Origin: G963665005 sp963665005
GTDB taxonomy: Bacteria; Bacillota; Clostridia; Christensenellales; SZUA-584
Length of the DNA stretch: 64,000 nucleotides
Assembly: GCA_963665005.2 (NCBI GenBank)
Contig: CAXXTQ010000002.1
Coordinates: 50,245 to 114,244 of the forward strand
Direction of reading: 5' to 3'
Below, piece by piece: positions 50,863 to 58,923 of this stretch. The notes under the pieces are model-generated. The model was not told the origin of the DNA, made no database searches, and saw nothing but the letters and a program-made list of their open reading frames with translations. The number at the start of each line of letters is the position of its first letter. Position 1 is the stretch's first letter. The position numbers and the translations under genes were made by a program.

Positions 50863-51795
50863 ATGGATAAGTTTACCATGTCATCGTCGCCCCATGTCCG
50901 TTCATCAGAATCGACGCGGCGAATAATGATTGACGTGATAATAGCACTTTTACCGGCAACAGCCTGCGGTATATACTTTTTTGGGTTAAACGCCCTTTTC
51001 GTAATACTCGTATGTGTTTTCAGCGCGGTATTGGTTGAATTCGCGCTGCAAAAGATGATGCGCAGAAAAGTTACGGCGTTTGACGGCAGCGCGGCTCTTA
51101 CGGGGCTGCTGCTCGCGCTTAACTTGCCCCCGTCCGTGCCGCTTTGGATTCCCTTCTTAGGTTCGGCGTTTGCGATAGCCATAGTCAAACAGTGCTTTGG
51201 AGGCCTCGGGCACAACTTTTTGAACCCCGCGCTTGCCGCAAGAGCGTTTCTCGTGGTATCCTGGCCGACGGCGATGACGACATGGACTATGCCTGTCGAC
51301 GCCGTTTCATCCGTCACACCTATGACGGCTCTTAAGATGGGCGGCGCTATGAGCCCGTACCTTGATATGGCGGTCGGCAACATAGGCGGGTGTATAGGAG
51401 AAACAAGCGCCATTGCTTTGGCTCTCGGCGGATTATATCTTCTCGCAAGGCGCATAATAGACTGGAGAATACCCGGCGTATATATCGCCTCGGTCGCGCT
51501 TATATCATGGATAGCAGGCCCTGCCGGATTGTTCACGGGCGATGCCCTTTACCATACCCTGGGAGGCGGGCTTATGATAGGCGCTATATATATGGCGACA
51601 GATTATACTACATCGCCTATATCGAAAAAGGGAAAGATAATATTTGCGCTCGGCTGCGGTATACTTACCAGCGTTATAAGGATATGGGGAAACATACCCG
51701 AAGGCGTATCTTATTCCATACTGCTTATGAACCTCGCAGTGCCTCTTATAAATAAAGCTTTTAAACCAAAACTGTTTGGAGGCGCGGCTAAATGA
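50863..51795 (+). CDS. rnfD: RnfD, membrane flavoprotein subunit
   Basis: 310 residues, eight to nine membrane helices. AVSSVTPMTALK is the place where Thr carries covalent FMN in RnfD/NqrB. LNLPPSVPLWIPFLGSAFAI and GLGHNFLNPALAARAFL are typical. Start at the ATG 50863, five bases after GGAGG; the TTG at 50851 lies before the ribosome site. It overlaps rnfG by ATGA. Confidence 0.94.
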   Translation: MDKFTMSSSPHVRSSESTRRIMIDVIIALLPATACGIYFFGLNALFVILVCVFSAVLVEFALQKMMRRKVTAFDGSAALTGLLLALNLPPSVPLWIPFLGSAFAIAIVKQCFGGLGHNFLNPALAARAFLVVSWPTAMTTWTMPVDAVSSVTPMTALKMGGAMSPYLDMAVGNIGGCIGETSAIALALGGLYLLARRIIDWRIPGVYIASVALISWIAGPAGLFTGDALYHTLGGGLMIGAIYMATDYTTSPISKKGKIIFALGCGILTSVIRIWGNIPEGVSYSILLMNLAVPLINKAFKPKLFGGAAK

Positions 51796-52370
51796 AAAAA
51801 ATACTTATTATGACGCTAAAATTATTAACAATAACGATAGCCGCAGGCCTTATACTGGGATTTGTAAATTATCAAACAAAAGGGCCGATAGCCATGCAGG
51901 CAGCAAAAGAAGCGGACGAAGCAAGAAAAGCCGTATTCCCCGAAGCGTCGGAATTTGAACAAATAGATTTTACTACTGACGATGTAAGATTCGAAATTGT
52001 AAAAGATGTATATAACGCTATTGATGAGAACGGAAACGTAATCGGCATAACTGCCGCGCTTGTTGCAAAAGGTTACAGCCCGGGGCTTAATATGACAGTC
52101 GGCATAGGCGCGGACGGTATTATAAAAGGAGTCGCAATATTGTCTCATGAAGAAACTCCCGGGCTTGGCGCGAAAGCGACCGAACCCAAGTTTATAGATC
52201 AATATAAAGGTAGGTCTTATGAAAATCCTCTTGTTGTTGTAAAAACTTCGCCGTCAAAAGAAAATGATATCGAGGCGATCGCCAGCGCGACTATAACCAG
52301 CAAAGGCGTTACAGATGCGGTAAACATTGCGGCATTATTTTACAAAGAGACGTTTGGAGGTGCCAAATGA
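51792..52370 (+). CDS. rnfG: RnfG, FMN-binding periplasmic-face subunit
   Basis: 192 residues. One N-terminal membrane helix (LLTITIAAGLILGFVNY), then an FMN_bind domain with ILSHEETPGLGAKATEP. The flavinylation motif reads AIASATITSKGV, so the usual SGAT is SAT here, while the acceptor Thr and following TS are kept. It needs an ApbE flavin transferase, not present in the window. Overlaps both neighbours by ATGA. Confidence 0.94.
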   Translation: MKKILIMTLKLLTITIAAGLILGFVNYQTKGPIAMQAAKEADEARKAVFPEASEFEQIDFTTDDVRFEIVKDVYNAIDENGNVIGITAALVAKGYSPGLNMTVGIGADGIIKGVAILSHEETPGLGAKATEPKFIDQYKGRSYENPLVVVKTSPSKENDIEAIASATITSKGVTDAVNIAALFYKETFGGAK

Positions 52371-52987
52371 AATCAAAAACCAAAGCAATGTCCATTTTGA
52401 AAAATGGTATTTTTGATGAAAACCCTATATTCCGGCTGATGCTCGGAATGTGCCCGACACTTGCGGTAACAACAGCCGCAAGCAACGGAATAGGCATGGG
52501 GCTTGCCGCAACGTTCGTGCTCGTTGGCTCTAACGTAGTTATAGCCTTGCTTCGAAATTTCATACCGGCAAAGATACGTATTCCTGCGTTTATCGTGGTA
52601 ATAGCATCATTTGTGACGGTAGTACAGCTATTGCTCAAAGCGTATGTGCCCGCGCTCGATAAATCGCTCGGGCTGTTTATACCGCTTATAGTCGTTAACT
52701 GCATAATACTCGGAAGAGCGGAAGCTTTTGCTTCTAAGAATACTGTCGGCGCAGCGCTGCTTGACGGCATGGGCATGGGTATCGGTTTCACTGCCGCGCT
52801 TTTAATAATAGCTTCTATAAGAGAGATAATAGGAAACGGCACTTTCTTTGGCATAGTGCTTTTCGGCGAAAACTTTGCGCCGGCGCTTATAATGGTCGCC
52901 GCCCCCGGCGGATTTATAACGCTCGGGCTTTTACTCGCGCTGATAAATAAAATATCTTTGATAAGACAAAAGAAAGGAGCGCGCTAA
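52367..52987 (+). CDS. rnfE: RnfE membrane subunit
   Basis: 206 residues, six membrane helices. NPIFRLMLGMCPTLAVTTAA and GMGIGFTAALLIIASIREIIG are family signatures; the conserved Cys in MCPTLA is part of the membrane [2Fe-2S] site shared with RnfA. Inverted topology partner of RnfA. Confidence 0.94.
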   Translation: MKSKTKAMSILKNGIFDENPIFRLMLGMCPTLAVTTAASNGIGMGLAATFVLVGSNVVIALLRNFIPAKIRIPAFIVVIASFVTVVQLLLKAYVPALDKSLGLFIPLIVVNCIILGRAEAFASKNTVGAALLDGMGMGIGFTAALLIIASIREIIGNGTFFGIVLFGENFAPALIMVAAPGGFITLGLLLALINKISLIRQKKGAR

Positions 52988-52990
52988 ATC

Positions 52991-53575
52991 ATGGAAGGAT
53001 TTACAGGAATACTGCTTATACTTTTAAGCTCAATACTGGTAAACAACTATGTGCTGTCCCGCTTCCTTGGCATATGCCCGTTCCTCGGCGTATCAAAAAA
53101 GGTGGAAACTGCGCTTGGCATGGGGTTTGCCGTAACGTTCGTTATGGCGCTGGCTTCAGTTATATCTTTTCTTGTTCAGTACTATATACTCGTACCGCTA
53201 GGTTTAGAATACCTGCAGACTATAGCGTTTATACTCGTTATAGCCGCGCTCGTACAGCTTGTAGAAATGACACTCCAGAAGCTCGTGCCTTCGCTTTACT
53301 CCGCGCTTGGCGTATATCTTCCGCTTATAACTACGAACTGCGCCGTGCTCGGTGTTGCGATAATAAACATCACAGAAGAGTTTACTCTTTTGCAGACGCT
53401 CGTAAACGGTATCGGAGCGGCTCTCGGATTTACGCTTGCGATAGTTCTTTTTGCGGGAATACGCGAACGCTTAGAGCTTTCGGATATACCGGCGCCCATG
53501 AAAGGCTTTCCTATCGCGCTTATATCGGCGGGGCTTATGGCAATAGCTTTTCTAGGATTTAAGAGCCTTGTTTAA
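52991..53575 (+). CDS. rnfA: RnfA membrane subunit
   Basis: 194 residues, six helices. ILVNNYVLSRFLGICPFLGV carries the conserved Cys; ITTNCAVLGVAI the second; GIRERLELSDIPAPMKG precedes the last helix. It forms the core ion/electron channel with RnfE. It starts three bases after the rnfE stop. Confidence 0.95.
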   Translation: MEGFTGILLILLSSILVNNYVLSRFLGICPFLGVSKKVETALGMGFAVTFVMALASVISFLVQYYILVPLGLEYLQTIAFILVIAALVQLVEMTLQKLVPSLYSALGVYLPLITTNCAVLGVAIINITEEFTLLQTLVNGIGAALGFTLAIVLFAGIRERLELSDIPAPMKGFPIALISAGLMAIAFLGFKSLV

Positions 53576-53594
53576 TAACGAAAGGAATTAACAT

Positions 53595-54581
53595 ATGATA
53601 AATGATATTATTTGGCCGATAGCCGCACTCGGCGGCCTTGGGCTGATACTAGGTCTTGGGCTTGCGATCGCGTCAAAATTTCTCGCGGTAAAAGTCGACC
53701 CGAATATGGAAAAAATACGTAAACTTCTGCCCGGCGCAAACTGCGGAGGATGCGGTTTCCCCGGCTGTGACAGCTTTGCGCAGGCTCTTACTTCAGGAGC
53801 CGCAGATATAAGCCAATGCAGCGTTATTCCTTCCGAGAATATGGCGCAAATCGCCGAGCTTCTCGGTATTGAAGCAAAAACAAAAGAAAAGACGGTAGCG
53901 CGCGTATTGTGCAGGGGTGATTCTGAAAACTGCCATGAGAAATTTGAGTATTTCGGTATATCAGACTGCCGCGCCGCCGCATCGCTTGCGGGCGGGCCGT
54001 CTTCATGCAGGTTCGGGTGCGTTGGCCTTTTGACATGCGCAAAGGTATGCCCGTTTGGCGCTATCTGCCTTAACGAAAAGGGCATAGCAACGATAGACGA
54101 AGATAAATGCACAGGCTGCGGAAGGTGCGTTGCCGCATGCCCTAAAAATGTTATCGTCACTATACCAAAAAAACAAACTGTTTATATAAACTGCAGAAAC
54201 ACCGACAAGGGAAAAGCTGTAACAACGGTATGCAAGGCGGGCTGTATTGGCTGCGGCTTATGCGAAAAGAAATGCCCGCAAGGGGCTATTACAATGGTTA
54301 ACAACCTGCCCGTAATAGATTATGACAAATGCACGCGCTGCGGAGTCTGCGTAATCGTCTGCCCGAAGAACACGATATCCCAAACGGTACCTGTAACAAA
54401 GGCTGCTGTAATAAATGAAGAAATTTGTACAGGCTGCGGCGAATGCAAAACCGCCTGCCCGACAAAAGCTATAAAAGGGCAGGAAAACGAACCGCATGTC
54501 GTCACACCGGAAAAATGCAGCGCCTGCGGCATATGCGTTGAAAAATGCCCCGTAGATGCAATTAAGCTATGCGACAGGTAA
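53595..54581 (+). CDS. rnfB: RnfB, polyferredoxin subunit
   Basis: 328 residues. N-terminal membrane helix, an Fe-S domain with NCGGCGFPGCDSFAQAL, a CRFGCVGLLTCAKVCPFGAI segment, then five CxxCxxCxxxC motifs: CTGCGRCVAACP, CIGCGLCEKKCP, CTRCGVCVIVCP, CTGCGECKTACP and CSACGICVEKCP. That is more clusters than the ~190-residue proteobacterial RsxB and fits the clostridial form, which takes electrons from ferredoxin. Last Rnf subunit; its 3' end overlaps the maf start by 13 bp. Confidence 0.95.
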   Translation: MINDIIWPIAALGGLGLILGLGLAIASKFLAVKVDPNMEKIRKLLPGANCGGCGFPGCDSFAQALTSGAADISQCSVIPSENMAQIAELLGIEAKTKEKTVARVLCRGDSENCHEKFEYFGISDCRAAASLAGGPSSCRFGCVGLLTCAKVCPFGAICLNEKGIATIDEDKCTGCGRCVAACPKNVIVTIPKKQTVYINCRNTDKGKAVTTVCKAGCIGCGLCEKKCPQGAITMVNNLPVIDYDKCTRCGVCVIVCPKNTISQTVPVTKAAVINEEICTGCGECKTACPTKAIKGQENEPHVVTPEKCSACGICVEKCPVDAIKLCDR

Positions 54582-55123
54582 TACTAGCGTCGGGCTCGCC
54601 GAGAAGAAAAGAGCTGCTGAAAAATTTAGTCCGCGATTTCACAGTAATACCAAGCGATATTCCCGAAGTCGCGGCCGGAACTCCCGTGCGGCAGGTAGAA
54701 AAACTTGCCGCCGACAAAGCTAAAGATATCGCAGAAAAGCACAGCGAAGCGATAGTCATAGGCGCCGATACGATTGTCGTTATAGGCAAAACGATACTCG
54801 GTAAACCAAGAGACGCCGCCGACGCCGCAAGAATGCTGGAAATGCTGTCGGGGAAAACGCATAAAGTTTATACCGGAGTTGCGGTCGTCTGCGATGAAAA
54901 AACCATAATACGCTCTGCCGTAACAAAAGTTACGTTCAATTCCCTTGGCACTAGTGAAATAGACGAATATATAAAAACAGGCGAACCTATGGACAAAGCG
55001 GGCGCTTACGGCATACAAGGATACGGCGGAAAGTTCATAAAAAAAATAGACGGATGCTATTTTAATGTAATGGGGTTTCCTCAAAGCATAGTCTATGAAA
55101 TGCTAAAAGAGATAGAGGTATAA
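54569..55123 (+). CDS. maf: Maf-type nucleoside triphosphate pyrophosphatase
   Basis: 184 residues. ILASGSPRRKELLKNL at the N-terminus, VIGADTIVVIGKTILGKP with catalytic Asp, GKTHKVYTGV, GAYGIQGYGGKFIKKIDGC (19 residues) and GFPQSIVYEML. Maf enzymes hydrolyse dTTP/UTP or modified nucleotides (house-cleaning), preventing incorporation. It overlaps rnfB by 13 bp, so it is translated from the rnf transcript; a functional link is not implied. Confidence 0.94.
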   Translation: MRQVILASGSPRRKELLKNLVRDFTVIPSDIPEVAAGTPVRQVEKLAADKAKDIAEKHSEAIVIGADTIVVIGKTILGKPRDAADAARMLEMLSGKTHKVYTGVAVVCDEKTIIRSAVTKVTFNSLGTSEIDEYIKTGEPMDKAGAYGIQGYGGKFIKKIDGCYFNVMGFPQSIVYEMLKEIEV

Positions 55124-55183
55124 CAAATTCTATTGTCATTATGAATGGCTTTGCTATTGCAAAGTCTTTTTATTTGCCAGAAT

Positions 55184-55265
55184 GTCATTCTGAAGGTGCA
55201 AAGCGACTGAAGAATCTTGGAATATTTATAACCGCTTTAAGATTCTTCACTTCATTCAGAATGAC
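55184..55265. repeat. 82 bp palindromic dispersed repeat, copy 2
   Basis: GTCATTCTGAAGG at the left and CATTCAGAATGAC at the right are inverted ends; GAAGAATCTT and AAGATTCTTC form the inner arms. Same size and layout as 37480-37560. It lies 40 bp beyond the end of the XRE regulator gene. Confidence 0.82.
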
Positions 55266-55304
55266 AAAACAAGCGTTTGCAATCTCTCGTAATTTAATAA
55301 TTAC

Positions 55305-55520
55305 CTATCTTGGATATGGTTTAATTACCTCTGTTAACCCAACAATATAATCAATGCTTGTACCATAATACTCCGCAAGGCGAATCAATACCGGTATCGG
55401 TACATTCAGCTTGCCAAGTTCATAATCCGAATATGTGGTTTGCCCGATTGAAAGCATTTGTGCAATATCTTTTTGTTTTAAATCTCTGTCTTCTCGTAAA
55501 TTTCTTATTCTTTGATACAT
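55305..55520 (-). CDS. Small XRE-family repressor
   Basis: About 71 residues, little more than a Cro/C1 helix-turn-helix: IRNLREDRDLKQKDIAQML, then IGQTTYSDYELGKLNVPIP and a short tail YYGTSIDYIVGLTE. Such proteins are usually dimeric repressors. The ATG at 55520 is favoured; the GTG at 55529 directly follows the AGGGG ribosome site, leaving no spacing. It is divergent from the 53-residue gene, and a perfect inverted repeat lies between them (55547-55563), placing its probable operator over both promoters. Confidence 0.88.
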   Translation of the reverse strand: MYQRIRNLREDRDLKQKDIAQMLSIGQTTYSDYELGKLNVPIPVLIRLAEYYGTSIDYIVGLTEVIKPYPR

Positions 55521-55546
55521 AAATATCACCCCTCACTATTATGCCT

Positions 55547-55563
55547 TACCGGAAAATCCGGTA
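55547..55563. promoter_or_regulatory. Perfect palindrome, probable XRE operator
   Basis: TACCGGA AAA TCCGGTA, 7 bp arms with a 3 bp spacer. The right arm overlaps TATAAT at 55562-55567, and a second TATAAT lies at 55571-55576, both facing the 53-residue gene. On the minus strand CATAAT (55542-55537) can serve the repressor gene itself. So one site could control both. Confidence 0.6.
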
Positions 55564-55596
55564 TAATCAGTATAATTAATTTTGGAGGTGTTGTAT

Positions 55597-55758
55597 ATGG
55601 AAGATTATAAAGAAATGTATACTGTTTTATTTAATAGGATTACAGATATAATAGATGAAATGCAGACCGCCCAAATTGAAGCAGAAGATATTTATCTTTC
55701 ATGGGAGCAAAAGCAGAATGTTCTTAGTATTTGTAATGATAATGAAAATGCGGGCTAA
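55597..55758 (+). CDS. 53-residue acidic protein, unknown function
   Basis: A short frame with strong support for translation: GGAGG at 55584-55588, 8 bases before the ATG at 55597, and promoter-like TATAAT boxes just upstream. The product begins MEDYKEMYTVLFNRI and ends NDNENAG. It is acidic, mostly helical in appearance (TDIIDEMQTAQIEAEDIY), with one Trp and one Cys, and no signal or membrane segment. I recognise no family. Divergent pairing with an XRE repressor resembles small regulatory or phage-derived modules. A terminator follows 15 bp after the stop. Confidence 0.6.
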   Translation: MEDYKEMYTVLFNRITDIIDEMQTAQIEAEDIYLSWEQKQNVLSICNDNENAG

Positions 55759-55772
55759 GCAGAATGGCATAG

Positions 55773-55810
55773 AATAAAAGGCAAAGCCGCATACGCCTTG
55801 CCCTTTTATT
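55773..55810. terminator. Bidirectional terminator after the 53-residue gene and the AraC-GyrI gene
   Basis: AATAAAAGGCAA (55773-55784) pairs with TTGCCCTTTTATT (55798-55810) with one bulge, around a GC-containing loop. Confidence 0.8.
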
Positions 55811-55829
55811 TAATGAGATTTAAATTATA

Positions 55830-56765
55830 CTACATCACTTTTACAGGTACGCAAATGTCCACTTTCGTCTTGCCTTTTTCGTCGCTTTTACCCGAATAAC
55901 GCTCGAAAGGCACAGAATCTGCAGGCTGATATCCGCTCGTCGGAAACCACTCAGAGAACATATAGCTCCATGCCGCTTCGTACTCGCCCGTGCCAAGCAA
56001 AAAACTTCCTACAGCGTACTCGCCGCCGCCTATGGTCATCTCGCCAATTTCGCCCAAGACCTCTGTATCGTCGGCTATGGGCACACATACGCTTAGCCTT
56101 AGTTTTTGCTCGTCGGTGATTTTCGGGTCGTCATGATAAATAATGTACGATGTGGACATATCAATTGCCCGCGGCCCCGCCCACGCACCAAGCCGGCTGT
56201 ACAAATTCTCAAATAGCTTTGAGTCTCCGGCGTACGGGCCTACGTATCTTATGTACGCCACTCTCATCTTGTCGATTTTTTCAATTTTTACAACAGGTTT
56301 CATAGCAAACCTCCATTTTTTATTCCCCGTGGGGTCAGCTATATTATCGCCGTTATAATAAAAATCCGCTTTCCCTGCGTTGCGGAGCAGTTTGCCAAGA
56401 TTGCTTTTCGTTTGACTATGGTTGCTGCTTCTAAACTCTGTAGGAGAACAGCCGAAACGTTTTTTAAAAGTCCTTGAAAAAACGGCGGACGATGAAAACC
56501 CAAGATCGCTTGCTATCTGCGTAATAGTCTGCGAAGCGTTCGGCGAACACAAAAGAGCTGCCGCGCGCTCAAGCCGTAATCTTTGTATAAAACAAAACAG
56601 CGTTTCTCCCGTCATCGCCGCAAATATCCTATGAAAATGAAACTCGGAAAAACCGGCGACTGCCGACAGCTCAGCAAGCGTCATATCGTCGCCGAGATGT
56701 TCGTCTATATGATCATAGACTTTGTTTATGCGGTTTATATACTCATTCGCCTGATTTTTATCCAT
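55830..56765 (-). CDS. AraC-family regulator with GyrI-like effector domain
   Basis: 311 residues. The N-terminal AraC double HTH (about 8-110: DDMTLAELSAVAGFSEFHFH, split DDMTLAELSA and VAGFSEFHFH; IASDLGFSSSAVFSRTFKK; FGCSPTEFR) is followed by a GyrI-like domain (about 150-311, VVKIEKIDKMRVAYIRYVGP, GAWAGPRAIDMSTSYIIYHD). This is the layout of Rob-like regulators that sense drugs or small hydrophobic compounds. No efflux pump is adjacent. RBS GGAG. Confidence 0.92.
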   Translation of the reverse strand: MDKNQANEYINRINKVYDHIDEHLGDDMTLAELSAVAGFSEFHFHRIFAAMTGETLFCFIQRLRLERAAALLCSPNASQTITQIASDLGFSSSAVFSRTFKKRFGCSPTEFRSSNHSQTKSNLGKLLRNAGKADFYYNGDNIADPTGNKKWRFAMKPVVKIEKIDKMRVAYIRYVGPYAGDSKLFENLYSRLGAWAGPRAIDMSTSYIIYHDDPKITDEQKLRLSVCVPIADDTEVLGEIGEMTIGGGEYAVGSFLLGTGEYEAAWSYMFSEWFPTSGYQPADSVPFERYSGKSDEKGKTKVDICVPVKVM

Positions 56766-56809
56766 ACGACTCCGTTATTTTAGGTTAAACCATTTTCGCC
56801 TTTTTTTAA

Positions 56810-57451
56810 TCAGCTGTTTATTGTGTATACAAAATCGTCAACAGCATCAGCTTCGGTTTTGCTGCCTTCTGTGTTTTCTCTGAAAAGAGTATTTATCTTA
56901 AACTCAGCAGCGCCGTCATATATATCAAGAGGTATCCTTATCTGAAGCATGCCGTTCTCATATTTATAAGCAGCCTGGCCGTAATAGTCGCCGTTTCCTT
57001 CGTTGTCGGCATAATTGTTTTTGTCGGTATCTGCTACAGAAAAAAATCCCGGCTCGTCTATACCTATGAATACACAAGTACCTAATCCCTGTATCATTGT
57101 TGTGCAATCTAAATCGTCCGTTTCTACCTCGAACGCCGCATAGATATAATAATCGTCGTTTGCCGCGTATACATTTTTTATGTCGTTTGTATCGGCGTCG
57201 CCCGAATCATCAAGCATTGGTTCTTCGCCGGAAAAATCATACCAGGTGTCAGGAAACTGCTGCTCATCTTCCTGCGCCTCTTTCGCGTCATCTTTCTCGT
57301 TGATCTCATCATTGTCTTCGGCAACCGCCTGTGTTGTTTCAGCCGGCTTATTTTCCTGATCCTTATCAGCATCCTGAGCTTCCTGCGGCGATTGGCAAGC
57401 CGCAAGCAAGAATATTGCTGCAAGCGCTGCAATTAATACTAGTTTTTTCAT
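56810..57451 (-). CDS. Acidic lipoprotein, unknown function
   Basis: About 213 residues from the ATG at 57451 (AAGGAG upstream; a longer frame from 57490 is rejected). A type II signal peptide ends in FLLAAC, then a very acidic linker rich in Asp, Glu, Gln and Lys to about residue 75. The C-terminal domain (NVYAANDDYYIYAAFEVET, FIGIDEPGFFSVADTDK, YENGMLQIRIPLDIYDGAA) looks like an all-beta binding domain of the kind seen in carbohydrate- or surface-associated proteins. The family is not recognised. Divergent from mreB. Confidence 0.7.
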   Translation of the reverse strand: MKKLVLIAALAAIFLLAACQSPQEAQDADKDQENKPAETTQAVAEDNDEINEKDDAKEAQEDEQQFPDTWYDFSGEEPMLDDSGDADTNDIKNVYAANDDYYIYAAFEVETDDLDCTTMIQGLGTCVFIGIDEPGFFSVADTDKNNYADNEGNGDYYGQAAYKYENGMLQIRIPLDIYDGAAEFKINTLFRENTEGSKTEADAVDDFVYTINS

Positions 57452-57639
57452 TTTTTGTGCTCCTTTAGTTATGTAATATTCGGACTGCATATTTTATAGG
57501 GCAGCCAGCTTGTATATATTACCATGCATATTATTGACTTTCAATATTTACTATTTTTTAAAAAATCATAAAAAAACATATGTATAAAATGTTAGCTATA
57601 TAGGAAGACTTATAACATAAAAATACACGGAGGTTTTAT

Positions 57640-58674
57640 ATGTTTTCAATATTTGCTCCGTGCCTTGGAATTGACCTTGGTACAACAAATACTCTTGTAT
57701 ATATGAAAGGCAAAGGAATAATACTTCGCGAGCCTTCTGTCGTAGCAATGAGAAACAACAGAAAAGATGTATTGGCGGTCGGCGAAGAAGCGCGAAAAAT
57801 GATAGGCAGAACGCCCGGCAATATTATCGCCGTAAGGCCGCTCACAGACGGCGTTATCGCAGACTTTAACACCACCGAGATAATGCTTAAATATTTCATA
57901 CAAAAAACAGTCCCTCAGGGGCTTTTGTTCAGGCGCAGCCCAAGGGTTGTTATATGTATACCGTGCGGCGTCACAGAGGTAGAAAAAAGAGCGGTGGAAG
58001 AAGCGGCAAAAACAGCAGGAGCGCGCGAAGTGTATCTTCTCGAAGAGCCTATGGCGGCGGCTATTGGCGTGGGCTTAGATGTATATCAGGCAAAAGGGTT
58101 TATGATACTCGACATCGGCGGAGGCACGAGCGAGGTCGCTATAATCTCTCTGGGGGGCATTGTAACTTCAAAATCGCTGCGAATCGGCGGAAACCATATG
58201 GACGAAGCTATAACGAAATATATCAAAAAAACTTATAATATGGTTGTCGGCGAAAGCACGGCAGAACATATTAAGATAACTCTTGGCGGCGTTATCGACA
58301 GAGGCAAAGAGCTAAGCATGGAAGTCAGAGGCAGAGATATTAGAACAGGGCTTCCAACGTCTATAAACGTCAGCTCGTCTGCCGTAATGGAAGCACTCCG
58401 TGAACCGGTCGGACGCATTATAGATACATTAAAAAACGTTCTGGAGCAGACTCCGCCCGAGCTTGCCGCCGATATCATAAATGAAGGTATCGTAATGACG
58501 GGCGGCGGGTCAATGCTGCTTGGACTAAACCGCCTTGTCGCAAAGTCAACCGGCATGCCCGTTCGGCGCGCAGAGCACCCTTTAGACGCTGTCGCTATAG
58601 GCTCGGGGCTCGCACTCGAAGAGCTTACGGGCGCAACGTATAAAAGCGAGCTAACAACACAGCCCGTTCAATAA
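57640..58674 (+). CDS. mreB: MreB-family rod-shape actin homologue
   Basis: 344 residues. A short amphipathic membrane-binding start (MFSIFAPC), phosphate-1 LGIDLGTTNTLVY, the connect-1 segment, phosphate-2 MILDIGGGTSEVAII, the adenosine motif IVMTGGGSMLLGL and LLEEPMAAAIGVG. It polymerises under the membrane and guides lateral wall synthesis. No mreC, mreD or radA follows, so it could equally be the Mbl or MreBH paralogue. RBS GGAGG. Ends in a terminator. Confidence 0.94.
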   Translation: MFSIFAPCLGIDLGTTNTLVYMKGKGIILREPSVVAMRNNRKDVLAVGEEARKMIGRTPGNIIAVRPLTDGVIADFNTTEIMLKYFIQKTVPQGLLFRRSPRVVICIPCGVTEVEKRAVEEAAKTAGAREVYLLEEPMAAAIGVGLDVYQAKGFMILDIGGGTSEVAIISLGGIVTSKSLRIGGNHMDEAITKYIKKTYNMVVGESTAEHIKITLGGVIDRGKELSMEVRGRDIRTGLPTSINVSSSAVMEALREPVGRIIDTLKNVLEQTPPELAADIINEGIVMTGGGSMLLGLNRLVAKSTGMPVRRAEHPLDAVAIGSGLALEELTGATYKSELTTQPVQ

Positions 58675-58679
58675 AACAA

Positions 58680-58738
58680 AAAAAGCTGTCGGGGAAATTT
58701 AATAATGCCGTTTCGGCGGATTTTCCCTGCAGCTTTTT
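58680..58738 (+). terminator. mreB terminator
   Basis: AAAAAGCTG ... CAGCTTTTT outer stem with GGGGAAA/TTTTCCC and an inner GCCG TTT CGGC hairpin, ending in TTTTT. Confidence 0.8.
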
Positions 58739-58786
58739 CATATTAAAACCCTGTGTTTATACTGCGATAAATAACCCTTTATAAGG

Positions 58787-58815
58787 TTGACCATTTTCTT
58801 AAAAACCTATATAAT
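58787..58815 (+). promoter_or_regulatory. nifJ promoter
   Basis: TTGACC (58787-58792), exactly 17 bp, TATAAT (58810-58815). The transcript would carry a leader of about 100 nt before the ATG at 58924, with AGGAGGAG as ribosome site. Confidence 0.78.
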
Positions 58816-58923
58816 ATATAGGATTGCGAGCATATTTTTATATTAACTGGCATAATGCCTTATAGTTTAAAAAAGGCTTACGGTTTTAAGTATAGATTAT
58901 ATAATCATTTTAGGAGGAGAAAA

